DNA of 64,000 nucleotides from Thermococcus barophilus MP (GTDB lineage: Archaea; Methanobacteriota_B; Thermococci; Thermococcales; Thermococcaceae). The stretch's first letter is position 1; each line of letters opens with the position of its first letter. Made by a program: the position numbers and the translations under genes. The notes beneath the pieces are model-generated. The model did not search any database and had not been told where the DNA came from. It saw only the letters and a list, made by a program, of their open reading frames with translations. Positions 28,520 to 37,645 of the stretch are shown here, piece by piece. The stretch covers positions 1,054,001 through 1,118,000 of the forward strand of contig NC_014804.1 of the NCBI RefSeq assembly GCF_000151105.2, read 5' to 3'.

Positions 28520-29332
28520 CTAAAATCCATGAATTCCCCTCTTTCTCATCTTCCTCTCGAGCAGTATATAACTAACTGTGCCCAAAGCAAAATATCCAAA
28601 AGAAAGCAGTAAAAACACTTTAATTTCAGATCCAATGTTGAGAATTGTTTTAGAACTCAACAACAAAGCTCTCAATAAATCAAGGCTCCATGTGAATGGC
28701 AGAGAATAGGCAAGGTATCGGAGGGGAATTGGAAGAATCGCTATTGGAAAATAAAGCCCACCCAAGAGGGGTGCAGCATTGCCAAGAAGTGAAACTATTT
28801 CATCTCCCTCCTTAACAACAAGTGTCAGCCCAAATATAAGAAAAGCAAAGCCAAAAGAAGCTATCAAAGAAATTAGAAATATTAGAACTGCCAAAATCAG
28901 CTTTTCTATATTTAGATGCTGAACATTTAAAAGCAAAGCTATGAGAATTAAGGGCAAAGAGCTCACTGTTGTTAGAGCAAAAGAAAGAAATGACCACCCT
29001 AATATGTACTCCCAAGGTTTTAGTGGGGTTAATATAAGTTCCTCAAGCTGTCCAATTCTCATATGCTCTCTGAGAGAAAAAATCGAACTCCAAACTGACT
29101 CGATGTAGTTCCAGTACGCTATCCCTAAAACGTAATACTCCAATAAATTTTCTGTCCCAATAATGCTCGAAAAATTCAAAAGTCCAAGCTTATTTCCAAA
29201 CCATATGGCGATTATTACAGGGAGAACTCCCAATATGGGCATTAAAACGTTCCCATACCAGTCAATTTTATACCTTTTTGCTGTCAACAGAGATGCCTTA
29301 GCCAAGTACAAAAACCTCACCAAGCCTCCCAC
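28520..29332 (-). CDS. ABC-2 type exporter permease
   Basis: A 270-residue membrane protein with six predicted helices and the ABC-2 permease pattern, including the EELILTPLKPWEYILGWS cytosolic loop and a GGLYFPIAILPIPLRYLAY segment near the end. It is the last gene of a three-gene exporter operon, overlapping the other permease by 16 bases. Substrate unknown; drugs, lipids or a secreted compound are all possible. Confidence 0.8.
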   Translation of the reverse strand: MGGLVRFLYLAKASLLTAKRYKIDWYGNVLMPILGVLPVIIAIWFGNKLGLLNFSSIIGTENLLEYYVLGIAYWNYIESVWSSIFSLREHMRIGQLEELILTPLKPWEYILGWSFLSFALTTVSSLPLILIALLLNVQHLNIEKLILAVLIFLISLIASFGFAFLIFGLTLVVKEGDEIVSLLGNAAPLLGGLYFPIAILPIPLRYLAYSLPFTWSLDLLRALLLSSKTILNIGSEIKVFLLLSFGYFALGTVSYILLERKMRKRGIHGF

Positions 29333-30072
29333 TCTCCATAAATTCTCAATTTCTGCTCAGCTTTTTTCAGCATTAAAGCACCAATTATGAAATAAATAAT
29401 CGTTACAGCTGTTAAAATTCCTAAATCCTTTACAATATAGTCGAGAGAGGCTCCTTTAAAAATCATTCTTCCAATCTTTATTGTGTAAGTTAATGGAACC
29501 GCATATGCAGCAAAGCGGATGAACTTGGGGTAAGCACTCACATCGGCAGTGATTCCAGATGTTAGACCTAAAACCTCTTGAACGATAAAATTTATTCCAC
29601 CAATTCTCCTAAACCACAGAATCAGAGCTCCCCAAAGAATTGAGAATGCAAACATATACAGTCCTGAGACTACATAGAGAAGGAGCATCTTTAGAGATAA
29701 AGCTTGAGAAATCCCAAGCATCCAAAAAATTAGCATTGTAACAACCGTTATGTATACACACTCAACGAGCATCCAAAGACCTTTTCCAATTAAAAACTCA
29801 AGGAGGGAGATGGGAGACAAAGCGATGCTTACCAATGTTCCCTCTTCCCGCTCCTCCTCGAAAGCTTCCTGCACACCGAAAAAGTACTGGTTAAGCCAGT
29901 ACCACATAAGGGATCCTATTAAAACAGCCTCTCCAAACTCCACTGAAAAGGACTTAGCCGTAAGAATCCAGGGAGATATAATGAAAAAAGGTGTCAAAGC
30001 AAAGTTCAGCCAGACTATTCTATAGCGAAGTTGAATCTTAGCCTCCTTCCTAGCAATTGCCAATATCCTCAT
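29317..30072 (-). CDS. ABC-2 type exporter permease
   Basis: A 251-residue permease, paralogous in plan to the next gene: six membrane helices, a cytosolic EEEREEGTLVSIALSPISLL loop (the conserved coupling region) and LTYTIKIGRMIF near the C terminus. Its ATG overlaps the ATPase stop by one base. Together the two permeases form a heterodimeric channel driven by the ATPase. Confidence 0.8.
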   Translation of the reverse strand: MRILAIARKEAKIQLRYRIVWLNFALTPFFIISPWILTAKSFSVEFGEAVLIGSLMWYWLNQYFFGVQEAFEEEREEGTLVSIALSPISLLEFLIGKGLWMLVECVYITVVTMLIFWMLGISQALSLKMLLLYVVSGLYMFAFSILWGALILWFRRIGGINFIVQEVLGLTSGITADVSAYPKFIRFAAYAVPLTYTIKIGRMIFKGASLDYIVKDLGILTAVTIIYFIIGALMLKKAEQKLRIYGEWEAW

Positions 30073-30908
30073 TAGAGAATCCTCCTCAAAATCGCATACA
30101 GATCATCACGTTCAATCATGATATTTTCTGCTCCAACTTCCGTAAGCTCCTTAATAACCTTAGTCAGCTCACTTTCGTCAACCGTCTTTTCAATTTTTTC
30201 TCCTCCAATAACAGCTTTTACTTTAACAGTTTTCATGTTTTTGAAGTTTCTAAGGGCATCATCAAGAATTATCTTGCCATCTTTCATAACTATTAACCTT
30301 GAATTTGAAGGCAGACTATGGAGTATGTGGCTCACGAGAACAATTGTTATTCCATCCCTGTTTAGCTCTTCAAGGAAGCTTACTATTTCAATCATTGACT
30401 TTGGGTCAAGTCCGTTCAGAATTTCATCAAGAAAAAGGATTTTTGGAGAATGAATAAGAGATTTTGCAAGTAGAAGCTTTCTCCTCATACCAGTTGAATA
30501 GTTTTCAACCAGCATGTCTTTAACATCAATTAAGTCCAATCGCTCTAAAAGCGCCAAAGCTTTCTTTTTTGCATCTCTAACTCCATAAATGCCACCGAAT
30601 ATTTCAAGATTCTCCATACCTGTGAGCTTCCAGTATAAGCTCCTCTCATTAGCCAAAGCTACACCAATGTGTTTAGCTAATTCTTTCCATTCCTCAACAA
30701 CATCAAATCCCAGAACAGTGACTTCACCATTGTCTGGAATTAAGAGTCCAGTCATAATTTTAAGCAGTGTTGATTTTCCACTTCCATTTTCTCCTGCTAT
30801 CACCACAAATTCACCCTGTTCAATTTCAAGGTCAATATTTCTAAGTGCCACAACATCTCCAAAGCGCTTTGAGACATTTCTGATTTTGACAATCGGCAAG
30901 GGTGACAC
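30072..30908 (-). CDS. ABC exporter ATP-binding protein
   Basis: A 278-residue ATPase of the CcmA/DrrA type. Walker A is GENGSGKST, the Q loop lies near the LANERSLYWKLT segment, the signature is YSTGMRRKLLLAKSL, Walker B is ILFLDEILNGLD, and the H loop is in VSHIL. The C-terminal ~70 residues form a small beta-rich regulatory tail. A GTG at 30908 opens the frame; a TTG three codons on could also start it, since the ribosome binding site is weak. Confidence 0.88.
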   Translation of the reverse strand: MSPLPIVKIRNVSKRFGDVVALRNIDLEIEQGEFVVIAGENGSGKSTLLKIMTGLLIPDNGEVTVLGFDVVEEWKELAKHIGVALANERSLYWKLTGMENLEIFGGIYGVRDAKKKALALLERLDLIDVKDMLVENYSTGMRRKLLLAKSLIHSPKILFLDEILNGLDPKSMIEIVSFLEELNRDGITIVLVSHILHSLPSNSRLIVMKDGKIILDDALRNFKNMKTVKVKAVIGGEKIEKTVDESELTKVIKELTEVGAENIMIERDDLYAILRRIL

Positions 30909-30934
30909 CCCAAATGAATTTTTCTTTCACTTTT

Positions 30935-32097
30935 TTAAGGCTTACGAGCAGCTTCGATAAATAATACTCCTATCAGCAGGAACAAAAGGAAGCTCGCCGC
31001 ATAGGGTAATGTAGCGTGGATGCTTGCCAAAGCTCCAGCCACAAAGGGTGTAAAAAGACCTATAAGCCTGCGATAGCTCGATATTGCTGCATGAAACTCG
31101 CTTGCTTTTTCCTTTGGAATGAGAGAAAACATCCAAGAGCGGTAAAATGGGAAAGCCAGTGTATCTCCGAAGCGTCCTATGAAGTAAGCAGCCAGCACAA
31201 GCCAAAATGGAGGTGAGAATGACATAATCAAGGCATAGATAGAAAGGAGAAGCATCCCACTTCCGATAACCCTAAAGCCTTTATCCTTTGGAATCCTTTC
31301 GCTCACATAAGTTGCCGTGATGGTTGCCACTGAAATTGCTCCTTCAATGAGCATCACTTCAAAGATTGTTTTGTGAAGTTTAAATATGACATAGTTGAGG
31401 AGGACAATTTCTGGAGCCAAAGACCATGCTAATGTAAACAAAGCTTCAATTAAAAGCAAAAATTTGAATTCTTTGTCTATTTTGAATGTAAAGCTCTCTG
31501 GAGTTATTCTTTCCTCCTTGCTAACAGAAGGAAGGAACTTCCAAAGATAGGCGATAGTAAAGACAGAGAAAAGACCAAAGGCAATGAAGGCTTTTCTGTA
31601 GTGTTCTACTGTATTCCAGATATACCCAAAGAGGTAGCCGAGGATAAGAAAACCAATTAGCTGGCTGATTTCTGGTAAGCGAAGATGCCACGCAAAGATT
31701 TCCTCGTATTTGTCCTCCGGGTAGATTATCTGCTCATAAGCTTGGTAAAGGGGTAAAAGAGAGCTGAGATTTCTTCAATGGTGTAGCCCAAAAAGAGCAT
31801 AAGAGGAGCAATTGAGCCTTTGGCAAAGCCATAGAGGATGTATGCAATCCCATCGAGAGCATCTATCAGAATTAAACCAGTTTTAAGAGGGTACTCGTTG
31901 AAGAAGCGACCAATTAGATAAGTCAGTGGGATTGAGACGATATTGACTGCTGTGAAAAACGCTCCAACCTCTAAGACCGAATAACCCGAGTACATCATGT
32001 AAAGCGGAAGCAGATACCAGACTATAAGTTGCGGGGCTATGATCGTGTGGTAGAGCATGTACGCCTTGGCATCTCTTGGAACCTCGCTCCAGCGCAT
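30935..32097 (-). pseudogene. MFS transporter interrupted by a one-base frameshift
   Basis: A 12-helix major facilitator split in two frames. The first 123 codons (ATG 32097) end at 31726, just after LFYPFTKL. The other frame continues from about 31745 with YQAYEQIIYPEDKYEEIF and runs to 30935. Adding one C to the run of four C residues (plus-strand G at 31750-31753) restores a single frame of about 387 codons. The rest of the sequence is well preserved, so this is either a very recent mutation, a phase-variable tract or a sequencing error. A second member of the family is broken the same way at 35.9 kb. Confidence 0.85.
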
Positions 32098-32164
32098 TAG
32101 AGGGCACCTTCTTCAAAGCTATCGTGATCTGAATTTAAAAGTTTATAATGAAACATGTCACAAA

Positions 32165-32174
32165 ATATTTATAA
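32165..32174 (+). promoter_or_regulatory. TATA box of the AAA ATPase gene
   Basis: ATATTTATAA sits about 40 bases before ATG 32209. Because a promoter element would otherwise lie inside the coding region, it argues against the longer open frame that begins at 32155. Confidence 0.6.
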
Positions 32175-32176
32175 GG

Positions 32177-32196
32177 TTGGTCATTCTAATGATCAA
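32177..32196. promoter_or_regulatory. imperfect inverted repeat at the ATPase transcript start
   Basis: TTGGTCATT and AATGATCAA are separated by two bases and match as an inverted repeat at 8 of 9 positions. It lies just downstream of the TATA box, where a bound protein would block initiation. The cognate repressor is unknown. Confidence 0.4.
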
Positions 32197-32208
32197 AATG
32201 GTGATGTT

Positions 32209-33516
32209 ATGGTTCATCCAGATGACTATATTACGGAACATCTGCTTAATCTTCCAACTCTTCTAAAGCCATACAACAAACCAGAAAAGCGAGAGCTCTA
32301 TGACTGGCTTGTCTCTAAGATCAATTTATATCTGAAATACGGGAAAGCTGATACAATCTTACTTCTTGGCATAAGAGGAGTTGGAAAGACAACGCTTTTA
32401 GCACAGCTCTACTTTGATGCAATTTCAAAAACGAATCCAAATCAGGTGCTCTATCTACCCCTTGATAGGCTCCAAGCTTTTGGGCTAAGCCTCTTAGATG
32501 TAGTAGAAGCTTATAAAAGGATGATAAAGCCAGAAAAAGCTGTGATGCTCTTCGATGAAGCTCAGTATGAGGAAAGCTGGGACTTGAAGCTCAAACTACT
32601 CCACGATGAGAGGAAATTTCTTATTGTTGTAACGGGTTCCTCGGCGATGAGGCTCAGAGAAAGTCCCGATTTGGCAAGAAGAGCTCTTCATAGAGAGCTT
32701 TTCCCAATGACTTTCAGAGAATATTATCGCCTCAAAACTGGTGAGTCTCTTCCAGAACTCATGTGGAAGATTCTTAATTTGGAAGAAACTGAGCTCCCAC
32801 CCCTCAGGAAAGAGATTGCCGAGTACGTAAGAGTTGGTTCCATGCCACTTTCGCTTGAGATGGAAGAATGGGAAGTTTATGAGAGGCTCATCACGATGCT
32901 TGATAGAGTTGTTTACCGTGACCTTAGAGAAGTCCATGAATTCGACGCTGAAACGCTTGACAAAGTCTTCAACCTGCTCTACTTAATAGCAAATCCAAAG
33001 GCAGAAAGATTCAGCTACGAGAGACTTTCCAGAACACTTAGCTTGGCTAAAGGGACTGTTATAAAGCTTGTAAATGCTCTTGAGAAAGCTGGAATTGTTC
33101 AAAAAATTCCAATTCATGGCTCACTTTCTAAGAACATCAGGAGAAATCCGAAGATAAAGTTTCTTGCAGTTCCGATAAAATCCGCCCTTCTTTACAAAGC
33201 TGGCATAAACATCAACAAAGAAGAAGTCTTCGCCTCTCTTCTTGAAGATGTCGTGGCATTCTACCTTTATTTGATTGCAAAGGCAAAAAAGGGGAGACTA
33301 AGCTACGAGCCGAGTAAAGGAAGTGCTGATTTTGTGCTTGAGCTTGGTAGTGAAAAAATTGTTATTGAAGTTGGACTTGGAAAAGAAAAGAAATACCAAG
33401 TTGAGAGGACAATGGAAAGAGTTGGAGCAGAGAAGGGCATTGTAATCGGAAAGAGGTATCAGATTGATGAGAAAGTTGCCTTTTATCCATGGCAGGTGTT
33501 TGTGGCAGGGTTGTAG
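32209..33516 (+). CDS. archaeal AAA ATPase (AAA_14/DUF4143 type)
   Basis: A 435-residue STAND-like archaeal ATPase. Walker A is LLGIRGVGKTTLL, Walker B is AVMLFDEAQY, sensor 1 is IVVTGSSAMRL, and FPMTFREYYRL is typical of the family. A winged helix near 265-320 (YERLSRTLSLAKGTVIKLV) precedes a C-terminal nuclease-like fold (DFVLELGSEKIVIEVGLG), the DUF4143 region whose acid-x-E-x-G pattern resembles PD-(D/E)XK proteins. These genes are abundant and mobile in archaea, and their function is unresolved. ATG 32209 follows GGTGATG; an earlier in-frame ATG would include the TATA box. Confidence 0.78.
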   Translation: MVHPDDYITEHLLNLPTLLKPYNKPEKRELYDWLVSKINLYLKYGKADTILLLGIRGVGKTTLLAQLYFDAISKTNPNQVLYLPLDRLQAFGLSLLDVVEAYKRMIKPEKAVMLFDEAQYEESWDLKLKLLHDERKFLIVVTGSSAMRLRESPDLARRALHRELFPMTFREYYRLKTGESLPELMWKILNLEETELPPLRKEIAEYVRVGSMPLSLEMEEWEVYERLITMLDRVVYRDLREVHEFDAETLDKVFNLLYLIANPKAERFSYERLSRTLSLAKGTVIKLVNALEKAGIVQKIPIHGSLSKNIRRNPKIKFLAVPIKSALLYKAGININKEEVFASLLEDVVAFYLYLIAKAKKGRLSYEPSKGSADFVLELGSEKIVIEVGLGKEKKYQVERTMERVGAEKGIVIGKRYQIDEKVAFYPWQVFVAGL

Positions 33517-33568
33517 GGTACAAACAATGTTAATTCATCCAAAAAATTTTTAAGTAATTATCTGATTA

Positions 33569-33590
33569 CATGTTATTAAGTGATAACATG
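33569..33590. promoter_or_regulatory. 22-bp operator-like inverted repeat over the ArsR-type gene start
   Basis: CATGTTAT and ATAACATG are perfect 8-base inverted arms separated by TAAGTG, and the right arm includes the ATG of the regulator. The position suits autorepression by the dimeric winged-helix protein encoded next. Confidence 0.55.
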
Positions 33591-33881
33591 AATGCCGAAA
33601 AGCTCGCCAAAATGCTTGATGGACTTGGACATCCACTCAGACTTAAGATAGTTGCACTGCTTGCAAGAGAAAATAGGGTGATGTACCTAAATGAGATAGC
33701 AAACAGTCTTGGGATAAGCAGGGCATTAGCTAAAGTTCACCTCAAAAAGCTTGAAAAAGCTGGGATAGTTAAGAGCAAGATCATACTTGATGAGGAGAAG
33801 GGGAAAGCTCTGAGATTTTATGAGCTTGTGCCTTTTGAAATCCATATCTCACCTGAAATCCTGAAGGAGGTGGTTGAATGA
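33588..33881 (+). CDS. ArsR-type winged-helix regulator
   Basis: A 97-residue winged-helix protein. The ArsR-like start LAKMLDGLGHPLRLKIVALL is followed by the recognition region LNEIANSLGISRALAKVHLK and a wing with KGKALRFYEL. No metal-binding Cys motif is seen, so the signal is unlikely to be a classic ArsR metal. ATG 33588 is preceded by a perfect inverted repeat that probably serves as its own operator. It overlaps the membrane protein gene by four bases; such pairs in archaea often couple a regulator with a small membrane partner. Confidence 0.8.
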   Translation: MNAEKLAKMLDGLGHPLRLKIVALLARENRVMYLNEIANSLGISRALAKVHLKKLEKAGIVKSKIILDEEKGKALRFYELVPFEIHISPEILKEVVE

Positions 33882-34168
33882 GAACAAGAGATGTTGTTAT
33901 TTTAGCAAGTTGGTTAGCTGCAATAGTTATTTCAGCTGTCATAATTATAAAAGGCGGGGCAACATACGCAAACATAGGCATAGCACTGCTTCTGTTCTTC
34001 ATGGCGAGTGGCATATCTTTTGCCGTGGGTTACTCATTATACGATACTGAAGAGCTAAAACTGTCCAAAGAACTCTCATCGCTGAATTCAAAGCTTGAGA
34101 AAATTGAAAAGAAAATTAGCAGCATAGAGGGGAAAGTTGAAAAAGTGGAGAAGTTTTTGGAAGAGTAA
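33878..34168 (+). CDS. small membrane protein with coiled-coil tail, partner of the ArsR-type regulator
   Basis: A 96-residue protein. Two membrane helices (DVVILASWLAAIVISAVIII and IGIALLLFFMASGISFAVGY) are joined by a short loop, and a cytosolic coiled coil of about 40 residues follows. ATG 33878 overlaps the regulator's stop. The coiled coil might hold the regulator at the membrane or act as a sensor, which is inference from the gene pair. No family name is evident. Confidence 0.65.
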   Translation: MRTRDVVILASWLAAIVISAVIIIKGGATYANIGIALLLFFMASGISFAVGYSLYDTEELKLSKELSSLNSKLEKIEKKISSIEGKVEKVEKFLEE

Positions 34169-34309
34169 TTCTGGGCAGGTTTTTACTTATTTTCAATTTA
34201 TTAGTCTGGTTTCCAATTACTCGAAGTCTTATTTCTCAGAATAGGGGATTATAATTCATCTCCTCTTGTTAACAAAGTATTTTTAAGGCATTTGATTTAA
34301 GATTTTTTG

Positions 34310-35044
34310 ATGATAAGGAGAGCAAAAATTGAGGACAAGAGTATTTTAGAAGAAATACACGGTGGAGAACCTCCATGGGAAAACTTTGAAGTTTACCTAA
34401 AAGCTATTAGGGACTCAGGTGGGGACATATTTCTTTACGGGGATAAGGGAGAGATTGAGCTTTTGCCGTTTAATGGGAAAGCTCACATCCATGTTCTTTG
34501 GGTTCAAGAAGGATATAGAGGCAAAGGTATCGGTTCAAAGCTTTTAGCATTCGCCGAGAAATGGGCAAAGAAACGAGGTCTGAAAGGACTAAGCGTCATT
34601 CCAGAAGATGGAAATGCCATGCGGTTTTATATGAAAAACGGATTTGGATTTAAAGAATGGCAGGTGAAAGTTATAAAGGATGTTGAAGGATGCGATGTAA
34701 AAGTGGAGTCCCATTATGACAATCCTCCGAAGTTTCCGAACGTTTCAGCCGTTTATACCTCCGGTCTTTTCCTTTGGAACCTCCACAAAAAAGCTCCCCG
34801 AGTTAGATTTAGAGACTTTACAATACTTCTTATTGATGAAGGAAGCTGTGTAAATGCTGTTATCTATGGGGAGAGACTCAACAGAAGAATTGTGAAAGTT
34901 GCTGAGTGTCTTGCCGGAAAAATTGGAAAGAAGTTATTCCTTCAAGTTTGGATGAAAGACTGGAAGATTTTAGAGGAAGAAGGCTTTAAAAAATCGGTAA
35001 AGTTGAGTGGATGGAGAAGATTTTCACTTGAACCACTATTTTAA
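34310..35044 (+). CDS. GNAT-family N-acetyltransferase
   Basis: A 244-residue protein with a GNAT domain in residues 1-125; the acetyl-CoA loop is EGYRGKGIGSKLLAFAE (R-x-x-G-x-G pattern) and FYMKNGFGFKEW follows. The C-terminal ~115 residues are a beta-rich extra domain of unknown role. A TATA-like TATTTTTAAGG about 27 bases upstream and no ribosome binding site suggest a leaderless mRNA starting at ATG 34310. Substrate unknown. Confidence 0.75.
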   Translation: MIRRAKIEDKSILEEIHGGEPPWENFEVYLKAIRDSGGDIFLYGDKGEIELLPFNGKAHIHVLWVQEGYRGKGIGSKLLAFAEKWAKKRGLKGLSVIPEDGNAMRFYMKNGFGFKEWQVKVIKDVEGCDVKVESHYDNPPKFPNVSAVYTSGLFLWNLHKKAPRVRFRDFTILLIDEGSCVNAVIYGERLNRRIVKVAECLAGKIGKKLFLQVWMKDWKILEEEGFKKSVKLSGWRRFSLEPLF

Positions 35045-35052
35045 TTCCCTGT

Positions 35053-36239
35053 TCACACCTCTTCTTTTGTGAAACCTCTCTTTTTGATGCCACACATCAA
35101 AATGAAAAAGCCCGCTGTGCTCAAAACACCCAATCCAAACATTCCAGCAGCCAGCATTGAAATATCAACGCCATGCTCAATCAGCAATGCAAAAGTCAAC
35201 TGTGATAAGGGAATTATAAGTGTAGCCAATGCATCAAAAATTCCCCTGTAAGTGCCGAGCTTTTTAAGCGGGATTATCCTCTGAAACAGGCTGTCAAATG
35301 AGACGTTTAGAATCCCACCTCCAAAGTTCAAAAGCAAGATTCCAGAGAAAAGTGAAACTAACGAAGGTAATCCCAAAAGCAGAACCGCAAAGCTTTCAAA
35401 GAGCATTCCAACGATAAGGGGTTTTGAGATCCCAATTTTACGCTTGTGGGCAAAGAGGGTTATTCCAACCACTCCAGCCAAGCTCCCCAAGGTTCCAGTG
35501 GATCTCAGCAAACCGTAAATGACCTCCTTCCTGGTTAGACTTTTAAGAGCGTTGAAGACAAAAATCCTCGCTGGAGCTATTGCAAAGTTGAATAGCAAAA
35601 TTAGCACAATTCCTGCAAAAACAACTTTGGGAGAGATTGTAGGCTGGGTTGATTTGTTTTCATTCTCAGCTATCTCCCTCCGCCTCACTACAACGTTGAT
35701 GTATGGAGCAAGAAGCAGTGCCCCAATTAAGAGAAAAACTGCATCCAAAAGCATAAGCTTAACCCCAAAAAGGTAAGCAAGATAACCCACAACGGGAAAC
35801 GCAAGAAGAGAAGTTACCTCTCCGACGGTTTGTACCTTTGCGTTGAGCTTCTGAAGCTCAGACTCTTCAAGAGTCATGGAGGCTATAAGCGTAAAGCCGA
35901 AGTATCTGTGAAGAATGTCAAGGGCGGAGATAAGCGAAATTAAAACGTAAAAGCCCAGATATTTGAAGCGAACTTTATTATTGTCAGAGCAAAGAAAGAC
36001 TGAATGAACAATGCGAGAAAAGCAAGTCTAACTTTTTTCTCAGTCTTATCAAGAAAGCGACCCATCAACGGAGGGAATATAACCCAGGGAAGCATGGAAG
36101 CCAATGAGTAGCCAGCAACACTTAAGAGGGAACTCGTTTGGTTAAGGAGATGCCAAGGTAAGGCAATACTTTCAATTGCATCTCCAGTGACTCTGAGCAC
36201 AGTTGTGAGAAGCAAAAGGGGGTAGAGTTTAGATTTCAT
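35053..36239 (-). pseudogene. MFS transporter interrupted by a one-base frameshift
   Basis: The frame from ATG 36239 (behind GGTGGC) ends at 35940 after IKFASNIWAFTF. The continuation with ISLISALDILHRYFGF lies in another frame and runs to 35053. One extra G in the GGG run of the minus-strand sequence near 35954-35958 would join the two into about 395 codons with the natural reading NIWGFYVLISL. The rest looks intact. It is related in plan to the broken MFS gene at 30935-32097. Confidence 0.82.
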
Positions 36240-36317
36240 CGAAGCCACCAATGAGTTCTCTTTTACTTTTGGAATTACCTCAGATAAAAGTTATAAACTT
36301 TCTGGAGAACTTTAAAC

Positions 36318-36794
36318 ATGCCATTCACACCTTTCCACTTTGGGCCAGCGTTATTATTTGCGGCACTTTTTGGATATTTGGATTTCCTGACTTTCATGAT
36401 TGCTAATGTAATAGTAGACTTTGAGCCATTCTTGGTTTTGATCCTTGGCTTAGACCTGCGCTATGGCTATCCACTTCACGGCTTCTTTCACACTTTTATT
36501 GGAGGCTCTCTGGTTGCCTTAGCTTTGGCTGAGGTTATAGCAAAATTCTACAAACATCTGGGAAAGGAGATAAGTGTCAAAAAGCTTAAAATTACAGCCC
36601 TGAGTGGGGTCTGGCTTCACATAGTTCTTGATTCATTCCTCTACACAGACATAAAGCCCTTCTTTCCTCTGAGCTGGAATCCATTTTATGGTGTATTTTC
36701 TGCTTTCGAAGTTTATGGATTTTGCATAGTGGCTTTCCTTTTAGGGATGTCATTGTATCTGCTGATAAACTTAAAGTTCCATCCTAAACACTAA
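36318..36794 (+). CDS. membrane-bound metal-dependent hydrolase-like protein (DUF457/YdjM type)
   Basis: A 158-residue membrane protein with four or five helices and conserved His and Asp residues facing a common site: PFHFGPALLF, NVIVDFEPF, HGFFHTFIGG and WLHIVLDSF. This pattern is typical of the YdjM/DUF457 group, annotated as membrane-associated hydrolases with few studied members. The last 24 bases overlap the 3' end of the convergent GNAT gene. Confidence 0.6.
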   Translation: MPFTPFHFGPALLFAALFGYLDFLTFMIANVIVDFEPFLVLILGLDLRYGYPLHGFFHTFIGGSLVALALAEVIAKFYKHLGKEISVKKLKITALSGVWLHIVLDSFLYTDIKPFFPLSWNPFYGVFSAFEVYGFCIVAFLLGMSLYLLINLKFHPKH

Positions 36795-37589
36795 AACGTC
36801 TGGCTCCTTAAAGTTCGTCCAGTTTTTAAAACCAAGCTCCTTTAAGGGCTCAATCAAATCTTGCTTATCTTCGGGGAGCATTATATCAATGCTATCATAG
36901 CCGATTTTTTCAGCCTCAAAACTCATCGCAGGCAAAAGGGTCTCTATGCTCTCAGCAGAAAGCCTAAAAGGTGTAAATGTGGGCTCATTTTCATACATTG
37001 GGGCATAAGAGAACTTAAATCCACTGTATTCTCTAATTTCTGCCTTTTTGTTCAGCCACTTAAGACTTTCTTTGCATTTATGCAGAAACTTCCAGCCGTA
37101 GGGGATGTAATCTTTATAGTCGAGCTCATCTAAAGAGTGAATTTTTGAAGGTCTTGGGTGTTCTCCATCTCCAAGCGCTCTCTTAATGTAGTAAAACCGC
37201 TCCACAATCTTAAAACCATCCTTTTTTGCCATTGTAATACTCTCTTTGTTGAGGAAGTAGGTTGAGAACTCCAATGTAGTTATAATGCCTTTCTCTGCCA
37301 ATTCTTCTCCTCTCTGGAGCATAAAATTATGGAGAACCCTCCCAAAGCCGCGTTTTTGGTAGTTAGGATGAACTCTAAGCCCTTCAAGCCAGCCGACTTT
37401 GTCAGGTAAGATAGTGAGCTTTGCCGTTCCGATAACTTTTCCTTCCAGCTCGAGAACATAGAAGTTTCCGTCCTTAAGCCAATTCTCAAAAACCCGAGCG
37501 AGGTAGTCCTCGCCTTCCCATGTTAGCTTTGCAATTTCCTCGATGAAGGGCTTATCTTCAGGTTTAGCTTCCCTGATAAGGGGCTTCAT
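36771..37589 (-). CDS. GNAT-family N-acetyltransferase with extra C-terminal domain
   Basis: A 272-residue protein. GNAT signature: GWLEGLRVHPNYQKRGFGRVLHNFML (first 20: GWLEGLRVHPNYQKRGFGRV) holds the acetyl-CoA-binding R-x-x-G-x-G loop, and FLNKESITMAKKDGFKIVER completes the fold by residue 145. A second half (about 150-272) may be a degenerate GNAT repeat. ATG 37589 follows GGGGATAAG. Substrate unknown. It overlaps the neighbouring gene tail to tail by 24 bases. Confidence 0.78.
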   Translation of the reverse strand: MKPLIREAKPEDKPFIEEIAKLTWEGEDYLARVFENWLKDGNFYVLELEGKVIGTAKLTILPDKVGWLEGLRVHPNYQKRGFGRVLHNFMLQRGEELAEKGIITTLEFSTYFLNKESITMAKKDGFKIVERFYYIKRALGDGEHPRPSKIHSLDELDYKDYIPYGWKFLHKCKESLKWLNKKAEIREYSGFKFSYAPMYENEPTFTPFRLSAESIETLLPAMSFEAEKIGYDSIDIMLPEDKQDLIEPLKELGFKNWTNFKEPDVLVFRMEL

Positions 37590-37645
37590 TCTTATCCCCA
37601 AACATTTTTTATGAGTTTCAAGATATAAATCTTTGAGACGCTGAT

